A stretch of DNA of 64,000 nt from Strongylocentrotus droebachiensis (lineage: Eukaryota > Echinodermata > Echinoidea > Camarodonta > Strongylocentrotidae). Below are positions 45,501 through 54,730 of the stretch, in pieces. A program made the translations under genes and the position numbers. The DNA is taken from contig JAVYIG010004996.1 in NCBI GenBank assembly GCA_035222895.1, forward strand, positions 62,001 through 126,000. The letters run 5' to 3'. Below the pieces are notes generated by a model. It was not told where the DNA came from, searched no databases, and saw only the letters and a program-made list of their open reading frames with translations. Every line of letters begins with the position of its first letter. The first letter of the stretch is position 1.

Positions 45501-47781
45501 TTCGATCTATTTTCATTTGTACAGTTTTTACGGAGCATTTGGAGCAACGAATATTGGAACAATAAAGACACGACCAATAAACAAAGTCAAAGATGCTTCC
45601 GCTACAGATACCTTTGTATTGAGGTTTTTATTTATTTATTTGATTTATTTGATTTATTTGATTTCCAGGTACATGTATAAACAAAATAGAAATGACAACA
45701 CAGAACATAACACATTAAAGAGTTACAAGACAGTGAAAATGCCACCAGCGGACGCCTGAGGATTACCTAAAAGAATTTCCATTCTGTCATGAGGTTCTCC
45801 ACGTCCGCTGGTGTTACATATAAATATATTTAAGAAGTAACGGTAAAATAAAATAACATAATTCAATTTAATGAATTCATTTAATGTAATACCTGAAGGG
45901 ATCAGAGATCCGCGCGTAGAGACCTCCACCCCACCCTGCTCGAACGCGCCAAAAAGTTCACTCCTTGAACAGCCCCCTAATACCGAAAAGGCACTCCGAC
46001 ACAAGTGCCGGAACTCAACTCAATTCAATTCAACTAATTTACTTAATTTAAGCAAACTAGCTAAACCGAACCGAACCAAATTCCAACACCCTACATCAGA
46101 ACGCCCTCTCAATGGGAGACTGCTCAAAGAGCAAACCTCTCAGCGCACTCAAACAGGGCGATATAGAAGTGTCCACACACAGATCCCTCATCTCTTCAGG
46201 TAAAGTATCCCAGAACCTAGGAAAGGCATAAAAGCATGAAAATTTCAGAGCATTTGATCTTGCAAGTTAATGGTTGAAGAAAAGACTATAGGAGCGTCTT
46301 GAACTGGGAATGGGAAGAATGTAGGTTACGCAATTGAGCGTCAATTTATAACATCTCCCTTAGTTTAAACATCTTGTAGTTTGCTTCTTAGGTCATATAA
46401 CAAGCTTCTTCACTATAACATCGCAGTTTAATAGGCCAGTTATGTTACGAATGAATTTCTCAATGTTAGCACGAATAGAACTCACTATGAACTTGCCAGG
46501 GCCACCTTACGTTCTATTTATTTTAGATAAATATCATATTACGAAAATAGGAATCTAAAAGGATGACAATACATTTATAGGGAAAACAGATTATAAGACA
46601 TTCCTTTTTAGTGCAGCTTGCAAAGCTAATAAGTCTTGAATCACATATTTGATGCACTAGGAAAGACTCATTTTTCACCGAATCCAGACCCTTCATCATT
46701 TATGTGTGGTATACTTGGATGCATAAAAACATTGAGATATAATGACATAATTTTCTTGCTCTCCAATTTAGCTGGTCCTAATTTTGATGAACGCAAAACA
46801 CGACTGTTATCTATGGTTGCTTATTTACAGAAAAACATCGTCTTCGAACCACCCAAGCCGAGGTCGTTTGAGGAAGCCACCGATTACGCAAACATGATGG
46901 TCGAACAGAAACGACGACGGGCACTAATCGAAGAGGCATGCACAGCTGCTAATATGTCCCGCCAAATCGATCTAGACCATAAAGGCAGTGTCTTTCAGAG
47001 CGTGGGGCATCTCCTGGTTGATGACAAGTATAAGGTCCTCTTCGGTTTCATTCCAAAGGTCGGATGTACCACGTGGAAGGGTATCATGGGAAAGCTACTC
47101 AGCACACATGAAGAGGATTTAGCAAAAATAAACACTTTGAGGAATTTCGGCGACAATCATACTGAAATTTACTACCGCCTACAGAATTACAGGAAAGTTT
47201 TATTTGTTCGAGAGCCAATTACCCGAATGTTGTCTGGCTACCTTAGTAAGTTAAGGAATTTCAGAAATCTCCAGAGATATTGGGAACAATATATCGGAAA
47301 ATCAATCGTGAAAAGGTACCGAGGATATAACCATGAAGAAAGATATAAAGATGAACAAATCAAACCGTGGATGAATATCACCTTGTCAGAATACATTCAA
47401 TATATTACGGACATCGGAAGCAATATCCACATGGATGAACTCAATGACCATTGGCTTCCCCTTCACGTGGTGTCGAACCCTTGTCAAATCCACTATGACT
47501 ATATCGGTCACTATGAGAACCTGGCAGTCGAAGGACCCTTTGTTCTCAAGTGGCTTGGGGTAAATAACCTGATATCATTCCCCCCAGTGCATGAGTCACA
47601 CGCTTCTAACGCATTGATCAGAGAATATTCAGAAATATCCCTCAGTTTTCTTAAAAGAATATCTGCATACTATTCATTTGATTACAAAGCATTCGGATAT
47701 CATATCAACGAAACACTATCGATTTTGATGAAAGGTATATTCGATGAGAAAGAAGATGAGTATCAAATAGATCCTAAATAG
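27471..47781 (+). CDS. Carbohydrate sulfotransferase, HNK-1/CHST8-14 type (2 coding exons)
   Basis: A Golgi type II membrane enzyme that would transfer sulfate from PAPS to a sugar of a glycan. Coding exons: 27471-27588 (ATG to a GT donor, 39 codons plus one base) and 46772-47781 (two bases plus 336 codons, TAA/TAG-type stop at the end). The phases fit, giving 375 residues. Residues 1-14 are a short Lys-containing tail and about 14-31 are hydrophobic (GTLIIALLCAF and following), a signal anchor. A stem follows to about 120. PKVGCTTWK at 134-142 is the 5'-phosphosulfate loop. REPITRMLSGYLSK at 186-199 is the 3'-phosphate site. DHWLP at 265-269 and a YDYIGHYEN block at 281-289 are typical of the family (Sulfotransfer_2). 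Possible N-glycosylation sites are at Asn100, Asn241 and Asn352. Length fits the family's usual 350-430. The exact acceptor sugar cannot be told. The exon join is inferred from phase and splice quality. Confidence 0.85.
27615..28820 (+). repeat. Left long terminal inverted repeat
   Basis: Pairs with 32795-33963. It contains three near-palindromes of the form GGCGGCCATTTT-CC-AAAATGGCCGCC: a perfect 32-bp one at 27753-27784, and variants near 28508 and 28672. The CCATTTT core with flanking GCC resembles the vertebrate YY1 site; that is a resemblance only. Confidence 0.8.
31693..32054 (-). mobile_element. tRNA-derived SINE with L2-like tail, inserted in the element
   Basis: On the minus strand the head reads GTGTCGTGGTCGAGTGG (A box) and GGTTCGAATCC (B box) with a Ser/Leu-like tRNA shape. 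A body follows, then a 3' end with AAAGCGCTTAGAGAC and AGCGCTATATAAAT, as in L2-group tails, and a TTTAT-rich end. ACCATG flanks it on both sides (31687-31692 and 32055-32060), a 6-bp target duplication. At the 5' end about 18 bp of the A-box region are doubled. It splits the nuclease-CXC frame. Confidence 0.85.
32382..32483. mobile_element. 102-bp palindromic hAT-type MITE
   Basis: The ends CATGGGCGTAAATCCTTACG and its inverse make a hairpin with a short loop around GGCGGATGATC. GTCTGTAG stands on both sides (32374-32381 and 32484-32491), an 8-bp target duplication as made by hAT transposases. Leaving it out makes the coding frame on both sides continuous. It has no coding capacity. Confidence 0.85.
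32795..33963 (-). repeat. Right long terminal inverted repeat
   Basis: Inverse of 27615-28820 at about 90% by eye. Small differences include an indel in the CCATTTT palindrome near 33805 and extra bases near 33885-33920. The divergence suggests the insertion is not very young. Confidence 0.8.
34060..34400. repeat. ACCATGGT minisatellite, left array
   Basis: Two copies of a roughly 128-bp unit (GTACCTGTGGTACTCGTCTC near 34105 and 34231), built from ACCATGGT/ACCATGGTAC words. Frames read through it translate a repeat and are not genes. Confidence 0.85.
35117..35300. repeat. Direct duplication inside the CCATGG element
   Basis: CATGCAGCTACA followed by CTACACAACCAAGGAGCAG occurs at 35118 and again at 35260, separated by TGTG/TGCTGTG-rich DNA. 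Overlapping frames at 35036-35382 on both strands are artefacts of this low complexity. Confidence 0.75.
36085..36660. repeat. Short direct duplications
   Basis: CACCATCGACGTCG with flanking ATCGACTTT occurs twice (about 36095-36135 and 36235-36275). GCGGCAGTCTTTCGCTATAG occurs at 36520 and 36611. No reading frame is supported. Confidence 0.6.
37115..37505. repeat. ACCATGGT minisatellite, right array
   Basis: About a dozen copies of an 18-24-bp unit of the form GAACCATGGTAACCATGGTACC. The frames 37057-37383 (minus) and 37171-37611 (plus) are repeat translations. Confidence 0.9.
37516..38500. other. Intron DNA without recognised feature
   Basis: About 1 kb of single-copy AT-rich sequence inside the sulfotransferase intron. 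I see no gene, repeat or RNA in it. Confidence 0.5.
38505..38870 (-). mobile_element. MITE-like repeat related to 54731-55048, with a 56-bp perfect palindrome
   Basis: The inverse of this stretch shares TATTCATTTATGCACCGACAG, GTGGGAGTATTC, CAAGAGG-CAAA and CCAAAATGCACAA in order with the element at 54731. At 38578-38633 is a perfect palindrome with arms CAATCTACAAACTGGTC... meeting at GCATATGC. The ACAAACTGG ends correspond to the TIR words of the other copy. Confidence 0.65.
39125..40037 (+). repeat. 5' LTR of the BEL/Pao element
   Basis: Starts TGTTTCAG and ends CGCTACA. Holds a TATATAAA-type box near 39353 and an AATAAA near 39991. A nested inverted pair, GTACCTTTCATTCGCA (39392-39407) with its inverse (39513-39528) and GTGTACATTACAT (39419-39431) with its inverse (39493-39505), could fold into a long hairpin. 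Confidence 0.93.
40097..42145 (+). CDS. BEL/Pao gag and aspartic protease ORF, 682 codons
   Basis: Gag would form the particle; the protease would cut the polyprotein. Only 59 bp separate the LTR from the ATG. A coiled-coil-like N-terminus (to about 160) precedes the Gag domain with PAIFAGDPLTYPAW near 205. Zinc-knuckle-like clusters follow: Cys414-Cys417-His421-Cys426, Cys447-Cys450-His455-Cys460, and a third from Cys466. The protease motif ALIDTQSDT has its catalytic Asp at 547, with Gln for Gly, as is usual in this group. The ORF ends in TGA at 42143-42145, overlapping the next ATG by four bases (ATGA). In the family gag and pol form one frame, so this is most likely a one-base frameshift. 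Confidence 0.9.
   Translation: MADTEGESRPHREPKPTEKGLQWQVELKSKEFDSCIKSWNRTANKLRVLLGDESEASTVQETRDALQSTVDKLINTQEELATLRATAKIEDSSDDRLDEVETAHNNIMKQTLDVLIALRPSSRTSSKKSKKSHPVEPQELQDCQDWVNDIQVNAIQEEVEAVSQVSQPKLDSMQNVQAETMRFLVEQMRMTRLPLPEPAIFAGDPLTYPAWKHAFNVLIEQSSIQPMDRFFYLQKYLKDQPLELVRGYALIGDERAYLEALAALKQRYGDSFIIANAFRDKLDKWPKISSKDALGLRKLADFLHQCVTAMDRIGNLHHLNDERENQKLLAKLPDWLVMRWSRKVIGWTEMKGQFPPFQVFVRFIDEEAKIACYPITSLHHLKPVPDVRTLNTNVTSSNSDNKRQRERRNIQRSCYLCKKDHLLEECSEFAAKDMTDRKRYIREKGLCYGCLKAGHMSMNCKWRSTCIICQRRHPSCLHEDRKKPEPKTETNVEDRPMETQTSWSHASFSQQPTSTSRLTTRKSTMIVPVWLSHPTISDERMVYALIDTQSDTTFMLEKTKDEMNLQGVPVSLLLSTMSAMDERVPSERIEGLTIRSFDGEQRIALPTTYTRGFIPANHDHIPTPEMAMRIPHLSKISHHLMPLQSCEVGLLIGYDCARALIQRDVIPPADDNGPYGLRTDLG
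42142..43518 (+). pseudogene. BEL/Pao pol with catalytic cores deleted
   Basis: Open for 458 codons. It holds an RT-proximal segment, then the connection region (RRGILSTVMSIYDPLELLAPV near residue 138), a partial RNase H (HFADASTTGYGQC near 221), an integrase-side segment, SFIQALRCFTAL, and the Pao-type C-terminal domain (GDIVIVKD, NQWPLARV). The YVDD RT palm and the integrase catalytic core are missing, yet the frame stays open across the gaps. That points to in-frame deletions kept in a mobile non-autonomous lineage. Confidence 0.85.
43519..44693 (+). other. Non-coding 3' part of the BEL/Pao element
   Basis: AT-rich DNA between the pol stop and the 3' LTR. It ends in the purine-rich AAAGGAGCCA, a weak polypurine tract. 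No coding frame is supported. Confidence 0.7.
44694..45606 (+). repeat. 3' LTR of the BEL/Pao element
   Basis: Matches the 5' LTR throughout by eye, including the nested hairpin (44961-45097) and AATAAA near 45560. It is followed by GATAC. Confidence 0.93.
45612..46771. other. End of the sulfotransferase intron
   Basis: Begins with a GATTT/TATTT pentanucleotide-like tract (45618-45665), which may be the tail of a minus-strand LINE fragment. CCAGCGGACG and its inverse CGTCCGCTGG (45745 and 45802) make a short inverted pair. It ends in the pyrimidine-rich acceptor of the last exon. No other gene is seen. Confidence 0.55.
46772..47781 (+). CDS. Sulfotransferase last coding exon (catalytic domain)
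   Basis: The open frame extends back to 46633, but it has no ATG near its start. A strong acceptor, TTTTCTTGCTCTCCAATTTAG, listed here with its AG at 46770-46771, places the exon start at 46772 in the phase that fits the first exon. The first full residues are GPNFDERK. The exon holds the whole PAPS-binding and catalytic region and the stop. Confidence 0.88.
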
Positions 47782-47864
47782 AATCATGGATATAAGGCCT
47801 TGGATAATAGATTGGATTGCCAGTTTTTTAGAATCTCGTAAACAAAATTAAAAATATAACATTA

Positions 47865-49023
47865 TTTTATCAAATGTTGAATTCAATCATGCTGGTGTTC
47901 CCCAAGGTACATGTCTTGGACCAATTCTCTTTTTAATTATGGTTAACGATTTATGTGAGCAACTTCCTATACCGTATTTCAAATATGTCGACGACCTCTC
48001 GTTAGTACAATGTCGGAAATCTACAGATGTCTCGCAATTACAATCAGTACTTAATTCTGTGCAATCGTGGTCTATTGTGAATAATATCTCACTAAATCTT
48101 TCAAAGTGTTTTACCCTCCAAGTTAGTTCAATGAAAAATCCACCAGACCCAGAAATTCTCTTTATTAGCAACACCGAGTTGTGTGATAGGCATAGTGCTA
48201 AAATTCTTGGAGTGATCATCCAGTCTGATCTGAAGTGGAATCTACAGTATATACATTGATGAGCTCATAAAAAGATGTAATAGACAAATGTATATGTTGA
48301 GGAAACTTAAGAAATTTAATTACCTTTAAATGATTTAGTATTAATCTACACAGAATATTGCGCCCTAGTGTTTCATAGTGGTCTTACATCTGAACACAAA
48401 AAAAGTGTCGAACAAATACAACGGAGGTTTTTCAAAATTATTTTAGGCTTTAATTTTATGTCATATATTCACATGCATGTCAAGTATGCAATTTAAGCAC
48501 ACTTGAGGAAAGAAGACTAGAACTGTGTAGAAAAGTTTAGCAATTCAATCAGCATGCCAGAACTGGCTACCTTTCTAAAAAAGAAATTAGAATAACATTA
48601 CATCAGGTTTCTACATATCATAATTTCAAATGCAAAACCAATCGCTTCAAACACAGCCCTTTACCATATTTGACAAATCTAATTAACCATTATTAAATGC
48701 TTTTTTAACTACATGTTGAATTTAAAACACAGTACTGGTCTTCAACTCAGTCGTCTCTTGTCTTAAAATCTAATTTATTCATTTCTAAACGAGGGTATAC
48801 AACTTCCCTTTTTCATTATTAATGTGTAATGTTTATAATTTTAAATGTATTTTTAACAATCTTTTTAATAACGTGTCAGTATTTAAAAATGCGATTTATA
48901 ACTTTTTCATGTCAACATGTAAACATGAACAATCCAGCTTCTGCTGCTTTTCATGTAAAATGACAATTACGATGCATGTATTTTGAAATTGCATAATAAA
49001 CCATTACTGAATTGAATTGAATT
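47865..49023 (+). pseudogene. 5'-truncated non-LTR retrotransposon (RT fragment)
   Basis: Starts inside the RT palm with AGVPQGTCLGPILF, then YVDDLSLVQC (near 47985) and KILGVIIQSDLKW. The frame is lost near 48258, and pieces of the thumb and C-terminal region (RCNRQMYMLRKL, QRRFFKIILGF) follow in shifted frames. The 3' end is a short ATTGA-type tandem tail (TTGAATTGAATTG near 49010). It lies about 85 bp after the sulfotransferase stop and so may sit in its 3' UTR. Confidence 0.8.
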
Positions 49024-49077
49024 GGGCTTAATTGTAGAATAAATAACAAATGGATTTGAAATTTTGATCTTCTATCT

Positions 49078-49271
49078 TTATATATGTATATATATACACC
49101 GAAAGCTCGTAATAAAATTGTAAAGTACAGCTACGTCTCACGTCCCTAGACCATTTTCTTCACGCCTACATATTCTGGAACACCCGTTGTCATGTCAGAG
49201 TTGAGAGTTCTCGTACATTTATATACATGATATATATATGTATATATATATGTGTGTATGTGTGTGTGTAT
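49078..49271. repeat. TA/TG microsatellites
   Basis: Two TATATG/TATA tracts (49078-49098 and 49225-49252), the second running on into TGTGTATGTGTGTGTG. Confidence 0.85.
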
Positions 49272-51154
49272 TCATTGTATGAAATAAAAGTGAGAGACGT
49301 ATTGCATGTAGCCCTGTCAACAAATAAAGACATTACATTTTTGTGATATGCGCATATAAGAAATATATACCATTGTTATCATTAATTACAAACTTTTATA
49401 ATTATATCATTTTACCATCACGTGTTGGCAGATATGTGAAATATGGCCATTTCCATAGACGTTATGTATTGAAATACCCGTGAGTTACAGGGGGGGGGGG
49501 GGTATGAGAATACATTTGATTTAGCACAAGTAATATCAATAAGCTATGGGTAAATAGGAATAATTCATCATTCAAATTCAAATTAAGATTTATTTTCTTC
49601 CATTTAATTTGACCACATATTTGACATCTGTTCAAAAAATACAATTTTTGAATAGGAACATAAATTTAATCATTACAAGGAAGAAGGTGCGAACCCTAGT
49701 ATGCATGGCTTGTATTTGTATTGGGTACGCCCGAATATATAAATACATACTATACATTATAAATAAAAGAAAGAAAGAAAGGGATAGGCAAGGAGGAGAA
49801 GTAGATAAAGAGCTTCGGGAAATAGAAAGGAAGAGGACTGAAAGATAGTAGCCCTGGAGTGCATGGCACAGGAGTGGATCCAGCCGGCGTCGAGGACGGG
49901 GGCCCAAGAGAGGACCCTATTCACAAAATATTTAGCGGCGAATAAGCGGGGGGGGGGGGGGGGAGGTAATCACTATTTTTTTCTTCCAATTCGTGAGAAA
50001 ATAGTTAGCGGCAAATCGGCCGATCGGCGAATATGCGGGGGGGGGGGGGGGGGGAGGTAGTGAGCGCTTTTATTTTTATTCAACACCCCCCCTCCATTTC
50101 AAGAAGAAAAAAAAAAAAAGGTAAACTTGGGGTTACCATCTTTTTAAAACATTTTTTTTTGCCAAGGGTGGGGGCCCTTTTTTTCAAGGTGTAAATAAAA
50201 TTACTTAATTTATTCACCCTTTTAATTAATTTCATTTAAATATATATTATACATATCACTTTTGTATATCAAATAGACAGCAAAATGAGAAAGATGTAAC
50301 ATTCCTGTTAATTGGACTAAGCACATCGTTATAGGTTGTTGTTGTTTTTATTTTCATCGATAAAACTTTTAAACAATGGGTAAGAAACCAAGTAATGAAA
50401 AATAGCAATACAAATCTCATCGATCATCGCTGGGAAAGCAGCTTAAATATGAAGAACGAAATTATGTATCTTAGAATAGCAATAGATATACACAAAATAA
50501 ATCCGCGAAATGCATGACGGTGATGTCGATCAGAAACAGACGGTATTAGTTTTAATAACTCACCCTTTTATCTTTACAAAACATATCAATACACCACACT
50601 CCCATAATTTAGAAAAGTCACGGCGACTCAACAACCCAACTGTTTTTTTGCGCTGCCAATTTGATACTTACTTTACTATAAAAGCGTAAGCGTAGTGTAA
50701 AAAGGCGTGCGCGCAGGGAGTTCGCTAAATTCAACGAACTCCGTGCATGGTGCACATGGTGTGCATGATACTAATCGCTATTATCGATCTTAAAATAACT
50801 TCATATCGGCAACACACACAAAAAACAGTTTTTACGTGTATATCTCGTGTCTTTACATTTCAGCCGGAACTAACATTGCGGACTCTCGTACCAATTAGGT
50901 CAGCGAAACAAGTGCTTCTTCGACTTAAGATTTGTGTTCATAATTTGATCTCAAAATGTTGCTAATTAAATAACGACAATGCAGGTGGATTTTGACGTCA
51001 ATTCCTAGTCAGAAAAAAAGATAACGTTCTAAAACAACGACCCAGTTCACACCGACGAACCACCGCCCATTGGCATTATCGGCGAACTATCAAACCGCAG
51101 GAAGACCGTGCCACATGATAATTATAGACTTGTTAGAACGAATATACAGTACAT
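49272..51154. other. Non-coding DNA with G-run tracts
   Basis: Single-copy AT-rich DNA broken by G runs at 49490-49502, 49949-49963 and 50037-50054 and mixed A/T runs near 50105-50160. Frames at 49609-49907 and 50747-50965 show no recognisable domain. Confidence 0.5.
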
Positions 51155-51365
51155 ATTAAAGGCACACTGTCCTACTTGTAGCTACTTGCTCCCTCTATAT
51201 AGAAAGCTTCCCCAATCGGTGCCTGTTGGTCCCCCATGATCCTCTTTTTCTTATGTTAAATGAGAGCTGAGTTAATGAGATAGCCACCTGTCTCAATGAC
51301 CTCGCTGGCTCGCTGGGCGGTCTAATCCCTTCTTGCTGAAGTAGTAACGCCTCCCTTTAAGTTGA
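51155..51365 (+). repeat. Dispersed repeat, family copy 2
   Basis: Aligns with 4162-4375 (CTACTTGTAGCTACTTGC, CCCTCTATATAG, AATCGGTGCC, ATGATCCTCTTT, GGTCTAATCCCTTCTTG). It starts TTAAAGGCACACTGTCC and ends GCCTCCCTTTAAG, so both ends carry TTAAAG/CTTTAA. Confidence 0.75.
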
Positions 51366-52499
51366 TTTAACCAAAACAGACAATGAGAGTTAGAGATCAA
51401 ATAATGTTATACTTTCCTTAGTTTTAAGTATTCTGTAATTTCCTATACTCTGAAGTGCGAGAAAAAGATCTTCATTGGTATTACCATTCTTATAGATTAT
51501 AAGTCAGGCCAGGAAACGCCAGAGCGGCGCAGATGATAATAATAGGGGCTTTTCGTTTGTGTGGACGAGGACGCCATTCGCGTCCTCTCACGTAGTCCAG
51601 AATCTGCCCGGTTCTTTATATTAATTCCCTACACACTTGATTCAAGCCGCCGAAGATGGCGTTATTAACAAACTAATATTTATGCTCACCAGCCCAGCTT
51701 TTCGCCGGGCGTCCTAATTAAAGGGCCCATGACATCGAAATACAAGTGTATTCCTGTTGGTTTACCGTCCTGCATACATCTCATATTTTGATATGTAAAC
51801 TTCTGAATTTGTTTCATAGATTTTTTAATATTTTTTGCAATATTTGTTTTTCGAACTTGCTAAGCTCCACCCCAAAAACCTCCAGATCTCATTCCCCTTG
51901 TGACATCATCTGTCAGTCATCAATGAGCTAACTTGAGAAAGGGATTTGTGTCTTTGCCGAAGTCGACCTGACTTTTTGGTTTCCTCTCTTCAAATTGTCT
52001 TTTAATCACTCATGCGTGAAATATGCATCATATGAACTGCATCAAATGAAAGAAGAGGATCTAAGCTTTACAAATATGGGTCACTTATTAATTATAATTG
52101 TGATTAAGTTAGGATAAAAACTTTGTCGATGAATACAAAGATAGAAAGCACGGCGAACAGTCGGTAAAACATATACACTAAACAGTGAAGGACGAACGCA
52201 CGCACAAATTTTCACGTAGCCCTATGTACATAACGCAGAGCGTGCGAGTGAACGGGCGAGTAAGCTTTGGAGATTATGTTCATGTGACCAGGCGCGCCGG
52301 AAGCAGTTTGGGATTGGGGGGGGGGGGGGAGGGGGGGGGGGGGCAAACACTCCAGGGGGCTCACCTTCCAGGGGCAGTGACGTAACGAGCAAAAACGTTT
52401 GGAAGGGGGGGGCAGAAGAAAAATTTGCATCACCACCACTCTTACACATTACATGCAGACCCCGCGGAAGGTTTTTCAAAGTGGATTATCAACAATCAG
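51366..52499. other. Non-coding DNA, no gene recognised
   Basis: Includes an AT-rich stretch (51710-51960) and a G-run tract (52316-52345). The frames at 52185-52479 owe their length to the G/C runs. Confidence 0.5.
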
Positions 52500-52960
52500 G
52501 TAGAGCGTAAATTGGTGTGGGGTCCAGGGCCTGAGCCCCGGCAGGGGGTCAAGGAGCTGAGCCCCCAGAAGATCAGGGGTTTTAGGCATTAAAATTATGG
52601 TCAGATAAGCATATTTAGATACCTTATTTGTGACACTGGCAGGCCATTAATTCGCGGAGAGTCCAGGGAGCAGAGCCCCTGGAAGCTCGGGGGTTTTAGG
52701 TATTTAATAACGGTCAGATGAGCATACAGGGGACCGCCTTAGGGCCCTTGGTGGGGTCCGGGGGCAGAGCCCCCGTAAGCTCTGGGGGTTTAAGAATTTA
52801 ATTACGGTCAGATGAGCATCCAGGGCCCCGCCTTAGGGCCCTTGGTGGGGTCCAGGGGGCAGAGCCCCCGTAAGCTCGGGGGTTTTAGGCATTTAATTAC
52901 GGTCAGATGAGCATATTAAATTTTGATACCTCATTTGTGACATTGGCAAGTCACTTATTT
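52500..52960. repeat. Tandem ~95-120-bp monomers, same family as 20290-20945
   Basis: Four copies with GTGGGGTCCAGGGGGCAGAG, CCCCCGTAAGCTCGGGGG, TTTTAGGCATTTAATTACGG and TCAGATGAGCAT parts; two of them have a CCGCCTTAGGGCCCTTGG variant middle. No reverse transcriptase lies next to them. Confidence 0.85.
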
Positions 52961-53532
52961 TTTCTCTCTCTCTTTCTTTCTTTTTCTCTTTTACAAACTT
53001 TAAACAAAGAGTAATGGGGGGCTCGAGCCCCCGAGCCCGGTCGTTCTGCAGACCCTGACATAAAGGCTTTTAAATAAGCATATTTTTCGCCCGACTGTAA
53101 ATTTGGGAATTCTAATTATCCAACAAACGCATACAAATGTATGACTTACACAAAAATGGAGAAAAATTACAGGATCATGTCATTTCAGCAACATTTGTAA
53201 ATCACTGGTATCGAATAACCCCCCCCCCCCCATCAGTACGCCAGCGTTCAGGGGCTCATGAGCTTTTCACCCCTATAACAAAAAACAGACACGCTTTCCC
53301 ATTCTCTCACAATATGTCCACGATATGCGCGTATCGCTATTATAAAAACTTCCATTGATAAATATAGGTAGCATGCGCAATGTTTAGGAAATTTAATTCC
53401 TGTTAACTTTCCTTTTCTTTGAATGGAATTTTATACGTCATTTAATTTAGGTTTTTATTATTGTTATGTTCTTTGGGTTGAAAATACAAACCATCTTTAC
53501 TCCTTTACTGCTTTTGTTTTGCTTTTTTGAGA

Positions 53533-53622
53533 GGGGGGGAGGGGGGGGGCGTTTTTTTTTTTTTTTTTTTTTTTTTTTTGGGGGGGGGGGGGGGCAACTG
53601 CCATCCCCCAACTTCCGGCGCC
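53533..53622. repeat. G/T/G homopolymer tract
   Basis: Runs of G, about 30 T, and then 14 G, ending CCCCCAACTTCCGGCGCC. A related end, CCCCACTTCCGGCGC, follows the G run at 57606-57619. Confidence 0.75.
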
Positions 53623-53689
53623 TATGCATGTGACCTATGGCATGTTGACGTCATACGACTCCAGTGGCTGATTACGAACTCGCTTATTA

Positions 53690-53836
53690 TTAGGGACTTT
53701 TAGATTCTGCACGACGAGAACGTGGACTCTGCCCTTTTAAGGCAATGTGACGTCACTGCCAGTGCCTTAAAAGGACGTCACATTGCCTTAAAAGGGCAGT
53801 CCACGTTCTCGTCGTGCAGAATCTAAAAGTCCCTAA
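53690..53836. mobile_element. Palindromic MITE (GGGACTTTTAGAT family), copy 1
   Basis: A nearly perfect hairpin: TTAGGGACTTTTAGATTCTG at the left, its exact inverse at the right, with arms of about 65 bp around a short ACTGCCAGTGCC loop. It contains the CRE palindrome TGACGTCA at 53748-53755 and a second GACGTCAC in the other arm. Confidence 0.88.
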
Positions 53837-53907
53837 TGGTCCTTCCTTGACAACCGGCATAGTAGACAGTACAGCGAGCGAGGGCCGCTGATCAACTAAT
53901 CATATCA

Positions 53908-54063
53908 TTAAGGACTTTTAGATTTGCACGTCGACATAGTGGACTGCTACGTGTGACGCCTTTTTAAGGCACTGTGAGGTCCTTTTAAGGCACTGCCAGT
54001 GCTTTAAAAGGACGTCACACGTAGCAGTCCACAATGTCGACGTGCAAAGCTAAAAGTCCCTTA
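53908..54063. mobile_element. Palindromic MITE (GGGACTTTTAGAT family), copy 2
   Basis: The ends AAGGACTTTTAGATTTGCAC and the inverse of GCTAAAAGTCCCTT pair over about 70 bp. The right arm keeps GACGTCAC; the left arm has GTGACGCC and GTGAGGTCC. It lies only 71 bp after copy 1, in partly different sequence, so the two inserted separately or diverged. Confidence 0.85.
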
Positions 54064-54730
54064 TGCCGTTTTTCGTGAACCGCGTGCCACGCCCACTGAG
54101 ATGGTCGCCAGTCGCGACGGACTATTAAAAGACGAAAAACTAATTAAAAGAAAAGGCAATTGTAGACTGGTTTCATTACATCGACAATAATGTAATTAAG
54201 TTCTGTGTGCACTGAGCATATAATAGATCGTTGAACAAATACAAAGCAGTTAAAACTTGGCCAGGCAGTCAGAGAGCAATTTGTGTGATCATTTAAACAA
54301 AGGTCCTTACTTGCATAGGTATTCAAAGTAAAGATATCAGCAACAACAAAAGCAAAAAGAAAGATTACATACCAATATTATGTCGCAATCTGATATTGGC
54401 CTTTAGAACAAGCACAGATGAAAGCGTTTTACAGCTCATAGTTTGTTTGTTCTTCACAATAACCGTTTGTTTTGGGGTTTCGTATAATTATGGGACTCAC
54501 TGTAGATAACAATAAGCGTAATTATATGCTTATTGGTCTTGTGCGCAAAACTAAACATCACCCAAAATACGATTTGTTTATATTATTTTGTGTAATAGGT
54601 CGTGTTCTTGGCGTATGCGGCATTTTGTTTGCTAACTTCAACCCACTTATCTTTTGCTGATATAAGCTGCCCCAGCTGTTGCATCGAATGTTATTCCAAG
54701 TAAAAAGCATTTAACCAGAACGTACTAATA
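54064..54730. other. Non-coding spacer between MITEs
   Basis: Single-copy AT-rich DNA. Small frames at 54144-54326 and 54472-54660 have no recognisable domain. Confidence 0.45.

Larger units (their letters stand above)
39125..45606 (+). mobile_element. BEL/Pao LTR retrotransposon, non-autonomous
   Basis: Two 913-bp LTRs (39125-40037 and 44694-45606, both TG...CA, offset 5569) flank a 4.66-kb inner region. GATAC stands on both sides (39120-39124 and 45607-45611), a 5-bp target duplication. Inside are a gag-protease ORF and a reduced pol, then 1.2 kb of non-coding DNA. I saw no difference between the LTRs, so the insertion should be recent. The catalytic RT palm and integrase core are missing, so it would need enzymes from another copy to move. 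Confidence 0.93.

Noticed and set aside
46634-46771. Upstream extension of the sulfotransferase frame from a TTG
   Set aside because: No ATG, weak acceptors there, and a much stronger in-phase acceptor at 46770-46771 directly before conserved-looking stem sequence.
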